Positions 24,736-36,352 of a stretch of 64,000 bases of DNA are shown piece by piece (position 1 is the stretch's first letter; every line of letters starts with the position of its first letter). Source of the stretch: Phaseolus vulgaris (Eukaryota > Streptophyta > Magnoliopsida > Fabales > Fabaceae); the NCBI RefSeq assembly GCF_000499845.2, contig NC_023753.2, forward strand, positions 8,633,791-8,697,790, read 5' to 3'. A program made the position numbers and the translations under genes. The notes beneath the pieces are model-generated. The model was not told the origin of the DNA, searched no databases, and saw only the letters and a program-made list of their open reading frames with translations.

Positions 24736-24747
24736 TGGTATCGGAGC
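24736..24747 (+). promoter_or_regulatory. Primer-binding site (initiator Met-tRNA type)
   Basis: TGGTATCGGAGC differs by one base from the complement of the plant initiator Met-tRNA 3' end. It lies five bases after the LTR end. Confidence 0.7.
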
Positions 24748-25155
24748 GGTTCATCCTTAGGATGACTTGAGGGTATAGGGTTTATTGTGTTTCTCTTGCG
24801 TGTAGATTTTTGTTTAAGTTTAACAATGTTATTTTTTTAAAATCTATTTTTGTGGTCGAGTCAAAGTGATTGTTATGAATAGAGAGAAAAATATTAAGAA
24901 TGAAAAGAATCTTGATAAAGGGTGAGGGTGCACACTCATGACTAAATCAAGATGATTTTCTATCTTAATTTAAAAGTAGAGTATACTTTTTTTGTATTTG
25001 TTTTGGAATGGCTATTTCTATATTATGTGAAGTTGATATTGAACAAAAGTTTATTTTAGGGAAATAAATTTAATCAGTATAAGTGTTTGGTTGGAAGTTT
25101 ACGGTGGTCTTTTTAGCTAATAGTTTTATACCAACATTTATTTTAGTGTACTATT

Positions 25156-25189
<34 letters not shown>

Positions 25190-26140
25190 CTCTAAAGATG
25201 GACTCAAATTCTGAGTGAGTTTGAGACATCTATCTTTGGAGGACCTAGATATAATCTTTTGGGATGAATTAACTTTATGTCGATCACTTTGTTTTAATTG
25301 TTGACGCATAGAAAAGTGAGTAGTTGCACAACGAGTATGAAATATGTCACGAATTAGGGTAACTTGTTTCATAATCTGACTTCAAATAGAGATAAATAAT
25401 ACAAGTTAGACAAATAGTACTTCGACAGAGTAGAGTTTTATACACAGTTTTCCAGAGCAAGTGTCAAGGTTCTCTTAAAAGAAAAAGTGAAATTTTCTTT
25501 GGTTTGGTGTTATAACACCTTATAAAATGGCTTCATTTGAGTAGTAAAGTTGAAACATTAAATTGGAGAAAATAGATTGTTAGGTCGAGTATGATACCAT
25601 CATGTATAAGATTTTTTTTTACTGCCAATATTTTTTTTAAAATCAATTAAATGATAAAAACTTAAATTTAAATAATAAAAAATTACTCTCTTTTTTATCA
25701 TAATAAACATTAAATAATTATTCTACCCTTTAGAGACTATATAGCCTGTTAAGTATACAATTTTGTGCTAGAAATTGACGTTAATTTGGTTCCTAAATAT
25801 TTCTGTGTATATAACCTCTATGTTGGATGAATTTGTTATAACTTTATAGAAAACAAAATTTAAGAACTTTCAATCGTAGTTGACATTTTCAATGAGAACT
25901 ATATCTTCTTTTTAAGCATTCAAAAGTAAATTATATCTTTAACACAATGGTGTTCTTCTGGATTACAATAAAAAAAATCATAATAAATTACACAAGTGAA
26001 CCGATAGAAGTAGGAACAACAAATAATGACAGCGTAAAAATCTAGTACTCTTTTAGCAACTTACACCTTCAAAAATGTTTTAAGTACATGATAATAAATA
26101 ATGAAAAAACTCCTTAATCACATCATCATAGTTATGCTAC
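24748..26140. other. Degraded retroelement interior and intergenic DNA
   Basis: No coding motif of gag or pol is recognisable after the PBS. An (AT)n microsatellite lies at about 25156-25190. The last part is probably the 3' flank of the hydroxylase gene on the minus strand. Confidence 0.4.
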
Positions 26141-26268
26141 ACAAGGTGGGTTGGTAAACCTACAGTAACAAGATGAACTGAAAAAGCCACTAAGCCTCTG
26201 GTCTGGTCTGGTCTGGTCCTAAGGAAAAATTATGCCTTCTGATGTGAGTTTCAACAATTACAATGTGA

Positions 26269-29186
26269 CTATTCCTTAGCTAGCCTTGCCTCAAACCCCC
26301 CTCCAGGCCTCTTTACAAGATTGAAAGGCATGTATGTCCCAAGAAGTTTGTCCCATATGGAAAAGAATGGCTGAGAATAATTGTACTTCAGCCCTTGCAG
26401 TTGATGATGAATGTCATGGTAAGCTGTGTTGTTCTGGAAAAATATATGGAAGATGTTTCCAGGCAACCACAGTCCACAGTGATCATCAACAGTTTTCACC
26501 ACAGCGAAGCAGAAGAATACAACTGCTGTTCTTGCAGTCATCCCTGAGACAAGAAATGATATGGCACCACCAACAGTGTCAAGTAGAAGACCCTCAATTG
26601 GGTGATTGTAAAGGGCTCCTATTGCATAAGGAACAACCAGTCTGTGATGCTGGGAGTGGATATGGCGATATAAAAACTTGTTCTGATGCATGTACCTATG
26701 CACAAAGTACTGCCATGTATCCATCACAAACATCGCAACAAGGATCTGCAAGATTTGCTTGGGGATAGAAGGCTGCACTATAACCCCAGATGCATTTGTC
26801 GTTGTAGTCAACTGCAAAGTTGCAGGATGCGCATCATCAGACACTATCAGAAACAGCTAAAGAATTTGTCGACAGAAAATTGTTTGATTTCTAACATAGC
26901 ATAGGAAATTTCTCTCTCTCCAGACATTTATTATGATAGGTCCCCTGTAATTTTTATGAGGTATCTAGAAACTTTAAGGATATTGTTTAATTATTTAACA
27001 TACATAAACACATCATTTAAGGGGTAATAGCCAAGTTCTATTAATATAATGCCTACTATACTTCAATTCCTTAACTTGAACCTCTTCATGTATTAGAAGC
27101 CAAGCTTATTAATAACTGGTTTACATGGTAGCTTCATCAGGTTGCCAAACCAAACAGGAAAGCCCATAGCAATGAATAACCAATGAAAATGAAATAAAAT
27201 CTGCTCAACTGATACTAAATATAAATCTACAACAATAACAACGACCAATCCTTATCCTACTAGGTGATGAAACTTAAAGATAGATCCACAAAAGACAAAT
27301 ACTTAATATGTTTTGAACAGAACCCAAAGGCTCGCTATTCAGAATTATAGCAAGAGCAAATCTCAGGGACAGTTAAATTTTAATATAAAGATTAACCTTA
27401 TTAACATGCATGAATTAGCTCTTGAATAATGCTGCTTCTACGGTTCACGTGACAAAGTAAAAGGGAAGTCATAGAGCAAAAGATTGCGTGTATTTATTAG
27501 TTTCATTTCAAATAAAAAAAGAAGACACTTATTTTCCCATAACACTGAAGCAAAACAGTGATAATTTAAGATGGACGTGTGGTAACACAACAACAGACAG
27601 GATTGGGGATGCTTTCAATTCAACAATGAAAAGGCAAAAGGCAGAGTCTCAAAAAAAAGCCAAACCTAATTCACAAGAAAATATTCAACTAAAAATTATA
27701 ATGTAGATAGATTCTTCCAAATAATCAACTATTAAGTACCAGAAACAAAAAGACAGAAAGAAAGAGGGGAAGAGAGAAGAAGAAGAAAACAGAAAGGTTA
27801 GATACAAGAGAAACAAAGAGATCAAGGGGCCATCCACTGCGATTCTGTTATTGTTTCAGCCTGCCTTATATACAATAGTCCTACTTTATTTATAAGCAGA
27901 TAATCACAGCTATGAAATAACTAATATTCTTTTCTTATTTATATTTTCATATCACACCTTCACTGTTGATATGCCACCTAACCTAACATGTTTACATGGA
28001 AGCTCATATCTAAGATCAAACCATTCACATATCAAGCAATTGGATAGATCACTCCATGAATATGCCACACCATGCAATTTGGTAGATCCCATATAGAGAG
28101 ACACATAATGCCACCCTGCCAAGCTGAAAATATATTTTACCCAATAAAGAGCTCATATTTTAAGCTGAGCAAATTCAAGCAAAACAAGGATGGATCATTC
28201 CTTAATATTAGCAAAAGACTACTGTTTTGTGATGGACAAATCAAACTCGTTACATAATGGGAAATGATTACTGAGAAATTAATTCACTGAGTTTTTACCC
28301 TCAAAATATTGTGTCCGTGAGAGCATGAGAAAGCAACAAAAACAGTAATCCTGGATGAAAACGATAAAGAAACAACTACCTAATTGAAGTCACTGATCTG
28401 TCTCTCTTTTACTTCCTTCCACGCAGTATGCTTGAAAATATGTGTTATTAAAGTCACTTTGCACTAATAGAAGAGTCACTTGGGGTCTTCTACTTTTCGG
28501 GATCGGTTTTACAAATAATACTCTTTCTTTGGTCTAATTTTGAGTATTAAAATTGTTTAATCAATTAATTGAGCCAAATGTATTTTATGTAACGCCTTCT
28601 CTATTTAATGCATAAATTGTAGCTTCAACATAACTGATGCCATATCATTTTGCAAATCAAACAAAGGGGTTCTTATCCTTTTAAGATGGGAAAGGAGGAT
28701 ATGAAAAACATAAGAGTCATTTGTCCAAAAATCAAAAATAGATGAAAGCAACAGAAAAGGAACAATTAGAAGTAGGGATACTCAAACGAAACATAAGCTA
28801 GAAAATGGAATGACAGATTCATTTTAAAAATGCAACTAACAACAGATGCGAAGAAAAACATCAGCAAGCAACAGTGCTCAAACTTTGATAGTTTTTTCAA
28901 CTAAAAAACTGTTAACTACAAAAGCTATTTGTAGAAATTAACTGAACGTAGAAGAACTGACCAAGATGAGAGCAACAATTGCCTGAACAAGCTGCTGAAG
29001 CAAAACACCCTTGACAACTGTTTTAAAGGGAACCAAATTCTTGTTTCCCTCGTCTTTCCTAGTATGCAACCGATACTTGTCTAGAGGTGGGAGCAAGTGA
29101 TAAAATCCAGCATATATCCAATAAAGCACAATAGGGGCAAACGTGCCCATCAATTCATCGCTCACATACCCTTCCCAGAAAACCAT
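26269..29186 (-). CDS. SBH: Sphingoid base (sphinganine) C4-hydroxylase
   Basis: Two coding exons on the minus strand, 29186-28962 and 26856-26269, joined in phase 0 across a 2.1-kb GT-AG intron. Product 270 aa, near the ~260 aa of plant SBH proteins. It is a membrane di-iron enzyme of the fatty acid hydroxylase superfamily. Its histidine boxes are HRYMH (128-132), HSQHH (142-146) and HDIHH (222-226). The N-terminus MVFWEGYVSDELMGTFAPIV matches the family, with hydrophobic segments around residues 13-30, 60-80 and 108-127. The family adds the C4 hydroxyl to sphinganine at the ER to make phytosphingosine. The exon 2 acceptor at 26857-26858 is chosen because the nearer AG breaks the frame. No defect seen. 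The call rests on the His boxes and both exons agreeing with the family. Confidence 0.93.
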
Positions 29187-29750
29187 TGTACAGATTCAAA
29201 CGTGGAAACAAGTCAATTCCAAGCAAAAGGCAATTCAACCCAGAAACAAACTCAGCAAGTCAAAGCTGCATTACAGCTAAAGATCTTAACTTGGACAAAC
29301 TCCTTCACTCCCTGAAAAGAAAAAACAAAATTGTTCACTTGATGGGCAGACACGAGAAGAAACAAAAATAACTAACAGCTTCACATATGTTTGTTTACAT
29401 TATTCTTATACTTTGCAAAAACCAAAAGAAACAAAAACAAGAAGGGCATAGAGTTTTGCATAAAACCGCGTTGAATTCCCAAAACCTGAAATTATGAAGA
29501 TTTTGAAACTTCACCAGAAGTTCTTAGAAACCAACTTCAAAGCATGAAACTTTCCAACAACGCAGAAGAAACCCATAACAGAATCTAGAACGATAGCTTA
29601 CCAGGATACCCAGATGTTCAAAATGTTTTCAGTGCATTGCTCGATCAGATCTAGGACGTAATCCGAACGGGATAAACAGTGGTGACAGTTGTGAGATTCC
29701 GAAGATCTTCAAAAGTTTGAATTTTTATTTCAAACTTCAACTAATTTTAT
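29187..29750 (-). promoter_or_regulatory. 5' leader of the hydroxylase gene with a leader intron
   Basis: On the minus strand a donor (CTG/GTAAGC) at 29601-29600 and an acceptor (TTTTCTTTTCAG) ending at 29312 define a 290-bp intron entirely upstream of the ATG. The surrounding sequence has the mixed composition of a UTR. Leader introns often raise expression in plants. The transcript start is not determined. Confidence 0.55.
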
Positions 29751-29759
29751 TGCTTTTTG

Positions 29760-31469
29760 CACTTTATCTTCTCTCCCTTCTCTGTACCTTCTCCCTTCAG
29801 AGAGAAAAGAAACGTTTTTGGGAGACGCGAAAATGATTGAGGCATTTTCTTTTTCGCCCCTTGTGACCTAATTTTGATGTTAGGAAATGAGAGATGGATA
29901 CACGTGTTGCAAGCCCGTTATCCCGATCAAGCTTCCTTCCATCGCAGACGTTCGAAAAGAGTTCTTTTGCCATTTTCCGTAACTGGACAAACAACAACAC
30001 GTTTTCTTATATATTTTCTACTATCACTTCAAATTTTTGTAATATTAAAATATAATATAATGTAATAAATTAAGGAAACAGTATGTTTAGGGTTGGTGAA
30101 CTTTTGGGTAGAATCAGTTAACATTTTCCATATATATTTACAATTTATGTGTTTAAATCATTAATTACGTTAGTGTAACTTTAACGCCTTGTTAACTGCG
30201 AAATCATTTTATTCATAGAATATAAGACCTAAATAATTAATTATAAATTGTAAGAATCTTAATTAATTTTAACAAAAAGTTTGCGACCCTTTTTTGATAA
30301 ATTAATGGTTTGTCTGAATGGTCTAATTAAAAGTAAAATAAAAAAGTGAAAAAAATGAGAGAAAGGAAACAAACTAGTGTAGAAAAGGTACAATTTTTCT
30401 TAAACTATCTATGTTGTATTATTTTAGTCGGGAGTAAGCATTTGGTTACCAGTATTGTTTTGTATTATTTGATTGATTTACATGGACTTTAAGTTATAAA
30501 AATATAATTATAACAATATATATATATATACACGTTTTATATTTTTAAGGTATTTTTTGTTATGTTTATGGTTTTTCTTTAACTCTCTCAATCTATATAT
30601 CTTGAATTATTATTTTATTCGGTTCAAAATGTTTAAGATAAATTTGAGGAGTTTCACAATAATCATTAATATTTATAAATGATATGAAATGATAAAAATA
30701 GTGGGCTCGCATTAAATTAAAATTAAGATGTTGGGTCCATTAGGCTGATTACTTGGAAGTATATGTAGTAGTGCATTTAGTCCACTAAGTAAGAAATGAT
30801 TGATGACAATGAAAAGTTTTGGAGATCCTTTGCAAGTACGTTCACCCTTTGTTCACGAAGCCGTAAAGTCGTGACCTTGCAATGAGAAATCCATAAAACT
30901 CATGGGAGAGCAAAAGACAGAGGATAATACAGGCTGAATCCACTCTTACTCCTACATTGTAAGAACATTTTGGGCTTCCATCGTGTGACACAAGTAGAAT
31001 CAACCAAATCAAAATGGTGTCTACAAGACGAAAGAATTAAGCAAAGGAGATGGAAGATGGTCATGCATATTCAACCATAGCTATGTTAACATAATTATGA
31101 AAATAATTTGACACTTTAAAGAGAAAAAGACTTTTCACCTCGCTTTATCTACCATGCACAACAAGCTTTTCATTGTTGGAGCTTAGACATTCCCATGCAG
31201 AGATTCCCAACAAAGATGCAATTATTCCTTAATCATTGATAGCTAGGGTAGATGGAGTTTGAAAACTAAAATAAACAGGTGTGTAGGTGTATGACCACTC
31301 TCATGCTTACTTGGTTGGTGTCGAGAACAAATTCGATGTGTGATATAATTTGTGAGAGTTGTTTGTGCGTGAGATTCTTGTGAAGAATGGTGGTGGAGAG
31401 TGTCATTCGGTCCTTGAGATGGTTGCATAGTTGTTGCAGTGGTGGTCAGTGAAGATGAGGAAATATAGG
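29760..31469. other. Promoter region of the hydroxylase gene, then intergenic DNA
   Basis: The first few hundred bases would contain the minus-strand promoter. The rest is AT-rich with an (AT)n tract near 30511-30530. No gene is supported. Confidence 0.4.
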
Positions 31470-31670
31470 TAAACATAATCGACTACACTCTCTTTCATAA
31501 TCGATTATACTTATTTTTTTTGTCTTTATTAATCAATTATGTATGCATGATAATTGATTATGTGTTGACTTTGTATGGATAATTGATTATGTTGTATGTA
31601 AATCATATTTTGTGTTTGGTTTGTGTATGTTAATCGAATAAGGTCTATCAATTATCAATTATGTGTGATG
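31470..31670. repeat. Cluster of AATCGATTA / AATTGATTA palindromic motifs
   Basis: At least six variants occur within 200 bp: TAATCGACTA, TAATCGATTA, TAATCAATTA, TAATTGATTA (twice), TTAATCGAATA and ATCAATTATCAATTA. They are irregularly spaced, so this is a cluster of dispersed motifs rather than a tandem satellite. Such motifs are common in legume retroelement sequence; no element boundary was found. Confidence 0.5.
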
Positions 31671-31679
31671 GTTTGCTTG

Positions 31680-33455
31680 TTTTGGACGTCTCGGAGGTGT
31701 TTGGTTCAATCTTGTTGTTCTTAGGTGTAGCCATTGGCATCCACGATGGTGCAAGGTGGTGATCCAAGTATGGTGTGGTTGGGCCCAAGTATGATGTTTA
31801 ATACATTGTATTTTTTAGGTCATTCTTATTGACTTTTGTGGTGTTGTTGGAGGGTAGGTGTGGAGTGGTGGTGGTCTGATTGTTTTCCTACAATCTTAAT
31901 GGATTCGCTGATAAATGTTAGAAGAAACCACTATTGTTGGTTAGTTATGATTTTTATATTATGAATGACTTGCTCATATTAAGTTGATTTGAAATTAAAT
32001 AAAAAATTTATATAAAAAATTATTTAATAATGTTATTGGTAAAAATAATAATAAAAGTTAAAAATAATAATTCAGGAAATAAAATTATAAAATAATACAA
32101 ATAAATATAATTGTTTATAATAATAATAAAAATATATATATATATATCAAAATAATAATAACAATTAATATAAAAAATTATATATTTCAAATTTTTATTT
32201 AAATAGAACATTAAATAATCTAAGATTTGTATTTATTTAGAATTTTAAATATTTTAAAAATTTATTTCATATTTTTTAAATACGATCTTAAATCACTTAG
32301 ATTTTTATTTATTTAAGATTTAAAATAATTTAATATTTTTATTTATTTAATATTTTATTTAAATATAATAATAAATAATTTAGATTTGTAGTTATTTAAG
32401 ATTTTGAATAATATAAAATTTTTATTTAAATAAGACATTAACAAATTTATGATTTGTATTTTTTAAAATTTTTTAATAACTTAGGATTTTATTTATGTAA
32501 AATTGTAAAATATTTTTACATAAAATTTCATTTGTTTATACATAAAATAATTTAATCATAATTTAATTTTAACTACAAAATTATAATCTTACACTTTTAT
32601 CTTTTTTTTTATTAATGAGACCGATGACATCACTTGAAAAACTTTTGATAAAATTTTATGTAATGTGCAAAGACATTGAGATTAAGTCAAACTAAAAAGA
32701 ATTCAATAAGAGTAGTTGGAGCATCTGAGAATAGTGAATGTGGTTAGAAGATTTTTCAACAAAACAACAATTGAAATTCTTCAAGATAGTAATAATTTCA
32801 AATTTAAATATCAATCTAAGTTTGTCTGAACAATAATAAAGAAATTCTTCCAGAAAAAAGAGTTAAATCGAAAGTTCTATTAGAAGCTTGAATGAAAGTT
32901 CTATGAAATAATCTATTTTCGAGCAACTCTCTCCTTATTTTTGTAAGTTTTTTGCAATTTTCATCTAATTCTTCTAATACAATATCTCTTATAAATTTAT
33001 TAAGTTCTTCCATTTCATGCTTTATTATTTCTTTTATTATGATTCCTCTAATCCTATTAAGCTTATTCTTTTTTTTTCTTTTTCTTTATCTTCTTTTTCC
33101 TCTTCTTCCTCCTCTTCTTCTTTTTATATGTTTTTATTGTGTTTCTTTATTTTTTGTGTTTATTGTTTTTATATTTTTTTATTAACAAAATTCTAGAGTA
33201 CTAGAGTTTTGGAAGGCGAAATAGATGAAGACCAAGTGAATTTACCTCAACCATAGGGAACTCCTGATTCTAACAAAAAAGTCATAGCGGATTTAAAAGT
33301 GAAACGACTAAACTCATTTATAATTCAATTAGGAATATCATGTTCCTCCCTAACCATGATATGATTAAAAAAATGAGGCATGTACTGTAAAGATACGGGA
33401 AAGAAGTAGTAAAACACTATTTATCATCCCAAAAATTAATATAAAAACTTATTAT
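31680..33455. other. Intergenic AT-rich DNA
   Basis: 31980-32600 is almost pure A/T with repeated ATTTAAGATTT-type blocks. 33060-33180 is a CTT/T-rich pyrimidine tract. No gene is supported. Confidence 0.4.
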
Positions 33456-33459
33456 ACCA

Positions 33460-33579
33460 TATCACAAAGTGGACTTTAAGCCTAACTCAACCTTATAAAA
33501 CCAGTTCATGGGATGAGGTTTGCACTCACTTATATACTATGAAAGGTTTTAATCTCTAGTCGATGTGGGATCTCCAACA
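33460..33579 (-). repeat. Solo LTR of a TRIM-like element
   Basis: Read on the minus strand it starts TGTTGGAGATCCCACATCGA and runs through AGTATATAAGTGAGTGCAAA to CTTAAAGTCCACTTTGTGAT. It is clearly the same family as the LTR at 47913-48034. The downstream TGGTATAATAAG is a decayed primer-binding site. The TATATAAG motif may be its TATA box. Confidence 0.7.
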
Positions 33580-35090
33580 AAACCTCTACCTCTAAGAAAT
33601 ATAATAGAATAAACCTGCTTAATTTTAGGTCAAATAGATGAATATCGATAAATTATTTTAAACTCATATTTTAATGTAAGAACCATGACTTTAAAGAAAA
33701 AAATGAAACTCGTTACTATAAAAATTAAAATTTTGGTTGAAAGTGTTAGAATTATTATTCCGAACCAATGTTAATTTCCACTCCATATTAGTCAAAAATA
33801 AAATAAAATTAGTTCTATGTTAGATATACTAATATTTTTTTTTATGTGAACTAGATTTTTTTAACTAACATCTATTATAGTTTTTTTTTAATATTGATAA
33901 TGGACAATGTTATTTATTTTATCATCACATAGACCAATATTATTTTTAATAAAATATTTTCATTAAAAATATTGAATGTTCAAATCATAAATATCAATCG
34001 TCAGAAAATACTGTGAAAGTATTTAATATATTATATAAAATTAATATGTAAAAAAAAATCAACGAGATATTTGATTGATTAAAAATATAATGAAATAAAA
34101 AAATTCGTCAACACAATAATTGGAATCACCTCGTTTGAATTATTATGCTAATTATTTATTATTATATAAATTAACTGTATTTTTTAGAGAAAACTTATAA
34201 CATTTGCAGTGACAATTACATTAAAAAAAATTAAACCTAAATAAATTATGAAGGAATATATTTGTTTATATTATATTTATATTTTAGGTAATGGAATAAT
34301 GAATGAATTTTAGAAAAATGCTTAATAATATATAAGAAAAGATGTTTTAAAAATTTAACACCGTATGCATTTAGATAATAGTGTAGAAACTTAGAATGAT
34401 TGTGGTTAACGTGTATTCATTCAACAAGTAATATATTTAGGGAAGTATAAAATGATATTCATTATGATAGTATGTTTACAATACTAAAAAAAATCACAAT
34501 TGCAAATAATATTGTATAATATTTTAAAAAATACGAAAAAAGTGTAAAAAAATATTTCGGATACTGAAACATTCTATTAAATAATACTATAAAATAACAC
34601 TTTATAAAATTTAAATTTACTAAAAAAAAATATTTAATTGGAAATTTTGATAAGAATGTATGTTTATTTTAAGCATGTAACTAAATAGAGTAATACATTT
34701 TTCATAAAACTATAAGATATAAATAAAAATTGATAAAAGTAATATGAAAATAGGAATAAATACAATAATGTCATGTAATAGTTTCTTCCACAGGTGACAC
34801 TTTTTTTTTATAATTTATACTCTCTCTTCTTGTATAATACTTGTTCTTTAAGTAAAAAAATATTTCTTTTTATATGTCAATTTTAAATTTGAAAGACATT
34901 ATTTTTTTTGTAATTATACTTTTATTTCCATTTTTATTATGCATTGAAAATTATCTGAAGAAAAAAACTGAAAAAAGACATATAAGTAACTTATTTAAAA
35001 TTTTATTGAAAATAAAAAAAATATTTTCATTAAATTTGGTGAAATAACTTTAAATAATTATTATACACTAACGGTGAGAGTAATAACATA
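33580..35090. other. Intergenic AT-rich DNA
   Basis: No gene, RNA or clear repeat is seen. Confidence 0.4.
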
Positions 35091-35094
35091 TGAA

Positions 35095-35550
35095 GCTCGG
35101 ACACTCTCTTAAAAGACGTGTCGGTGTCCGATACGAGTATCAGATACCGACACTCGTATGACACCTGTAGGACACGTATCCGTGAAGTGTCCAATTCAAA
35201 AAGTATTTGTTAGATTTATGACAATTTTAGTACGATTCTAACACAATTTTAAAAAGAAAAAATATATTAATTTTTTTAAAAATCAAACTTTATACATATT
35301 GTATAAATTGTTATTATGATTATAAAAATAAGAAACAAATCCTTGTGAACTAATCATGAAAAATATATTTTTACTCCAAAAATTTATATGGAACATACTT
35401 GTGCACATAAATCTTTATTATCAATTTATATAATTTATAATTATATAATATATAGATCCGTGTCCTATATTTTAGAAATTTTACGTATCTCTATGTCTAT
35501 GTCGTATTAATGTCTGTGTTGTATCAGTTTCGGTGTCATAGATAATAACT
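35095..35550. repeat. Dispersed repeat with GTGTCGGTGTCC-type ends
   Basis: The left part contains GACACTCTCTT, GTGTCGGTGTCCGATACGAG and GACACGTATCCGTGAAGTGT. The right part contains GATCCGTGTCCTATATTTTA and TGTCTGTGTTGTATCAGTTT then CGGTGTC. The two sides are loosely inverted around an AT-rich core. This resembles a non-autonomous element; terminal repeats and target duplication are not exact. Confidence 0.4.
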
Positions 35551-36139
35551 AATAAATATTACTCAAAGGAGGTTCTTTAGGAGACATGAAGCAATACAAA
35601 AGATTTTAGATTTAAATAAATTATCTATTTTTATTTTTTTTACATTATAATAAAAAACTATTAACATATTAATTTATACCCATTCAATTAATAGTCAACA
35701 ATGATAACCATTCATTATAAGAGATAAGAAAAGTATGAGTTGAAGGGTCTGATTCCCAATCCAATGTTCACACGGAGTAGCCCAATCCCATACACCCGAA
35801 CTCGTGTGTAACCGCTATACCTTTGACTCCAATGCTCTAATCACCGATCATCACCACATCAGTGAAGCTTGAAACCCACGCAATCGCATCACGTGGATGG
35901 TCTCACACTCTCACTCCCTCGCTTTGGGGCACTTGATCTACTCAGAGGAAGGTTCCTACAACCACTGATATCAGCTTCCTTCTTTGACCGCAACACTATC
36001 CCAAACCCAAAGGAAAACCTCTCACATCTCTCCATTTTCCCAAATCACGCGTTTCTTTCCCTTCTATCACTCTTGGCTTAGGTTTTTCGTTCCGCGGCTC
36101 ACTCTTCGAATCCTCTCACCCAGAGGTTCGATTCGTACC

Positions 36140-36145
36140 ATGTAA
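36140..36145 (+). promoter_or_regulatory. Minimal upstream ORF (ATG-TAA) ahead of the NAC gene
   Basis: ATGTAA forms a start-stop unit about 210 bp before the NAC start codon, in pyrimidine-rich, leader-like sequence. Such minimal uORFs can stall ribosomes if they lie in the transcript. The transcript start is unknown, so its inclusion is inferred. Confidence 0.35.
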
Positions 36146-36352
36146 TTGTGGGTTTTCGGCTTCGCCACTTCTTTATTCCCAGAAATTTGCTTTCTATTTC
36201 CCTTGTTAGGCTTTTTGATTCCAGGGTTCGATCGCCGGTTTCGAGTACTTCAGGCTCGTCGTGTCATATTGTTTGGGGGTTTTGTTTTGATTTTGAGAGT
36301 GTTTTCTTGGTGTGGGTGATCGAGGTTGTTTGGTTTTTTCTTACGACTGAGA

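Noticed and set aside
26334..26768. 144-codon plus-strand frame inside the hydroxylase gene
   Set aside because: It is antisense to exon 2, which carries all the histidine boxes.
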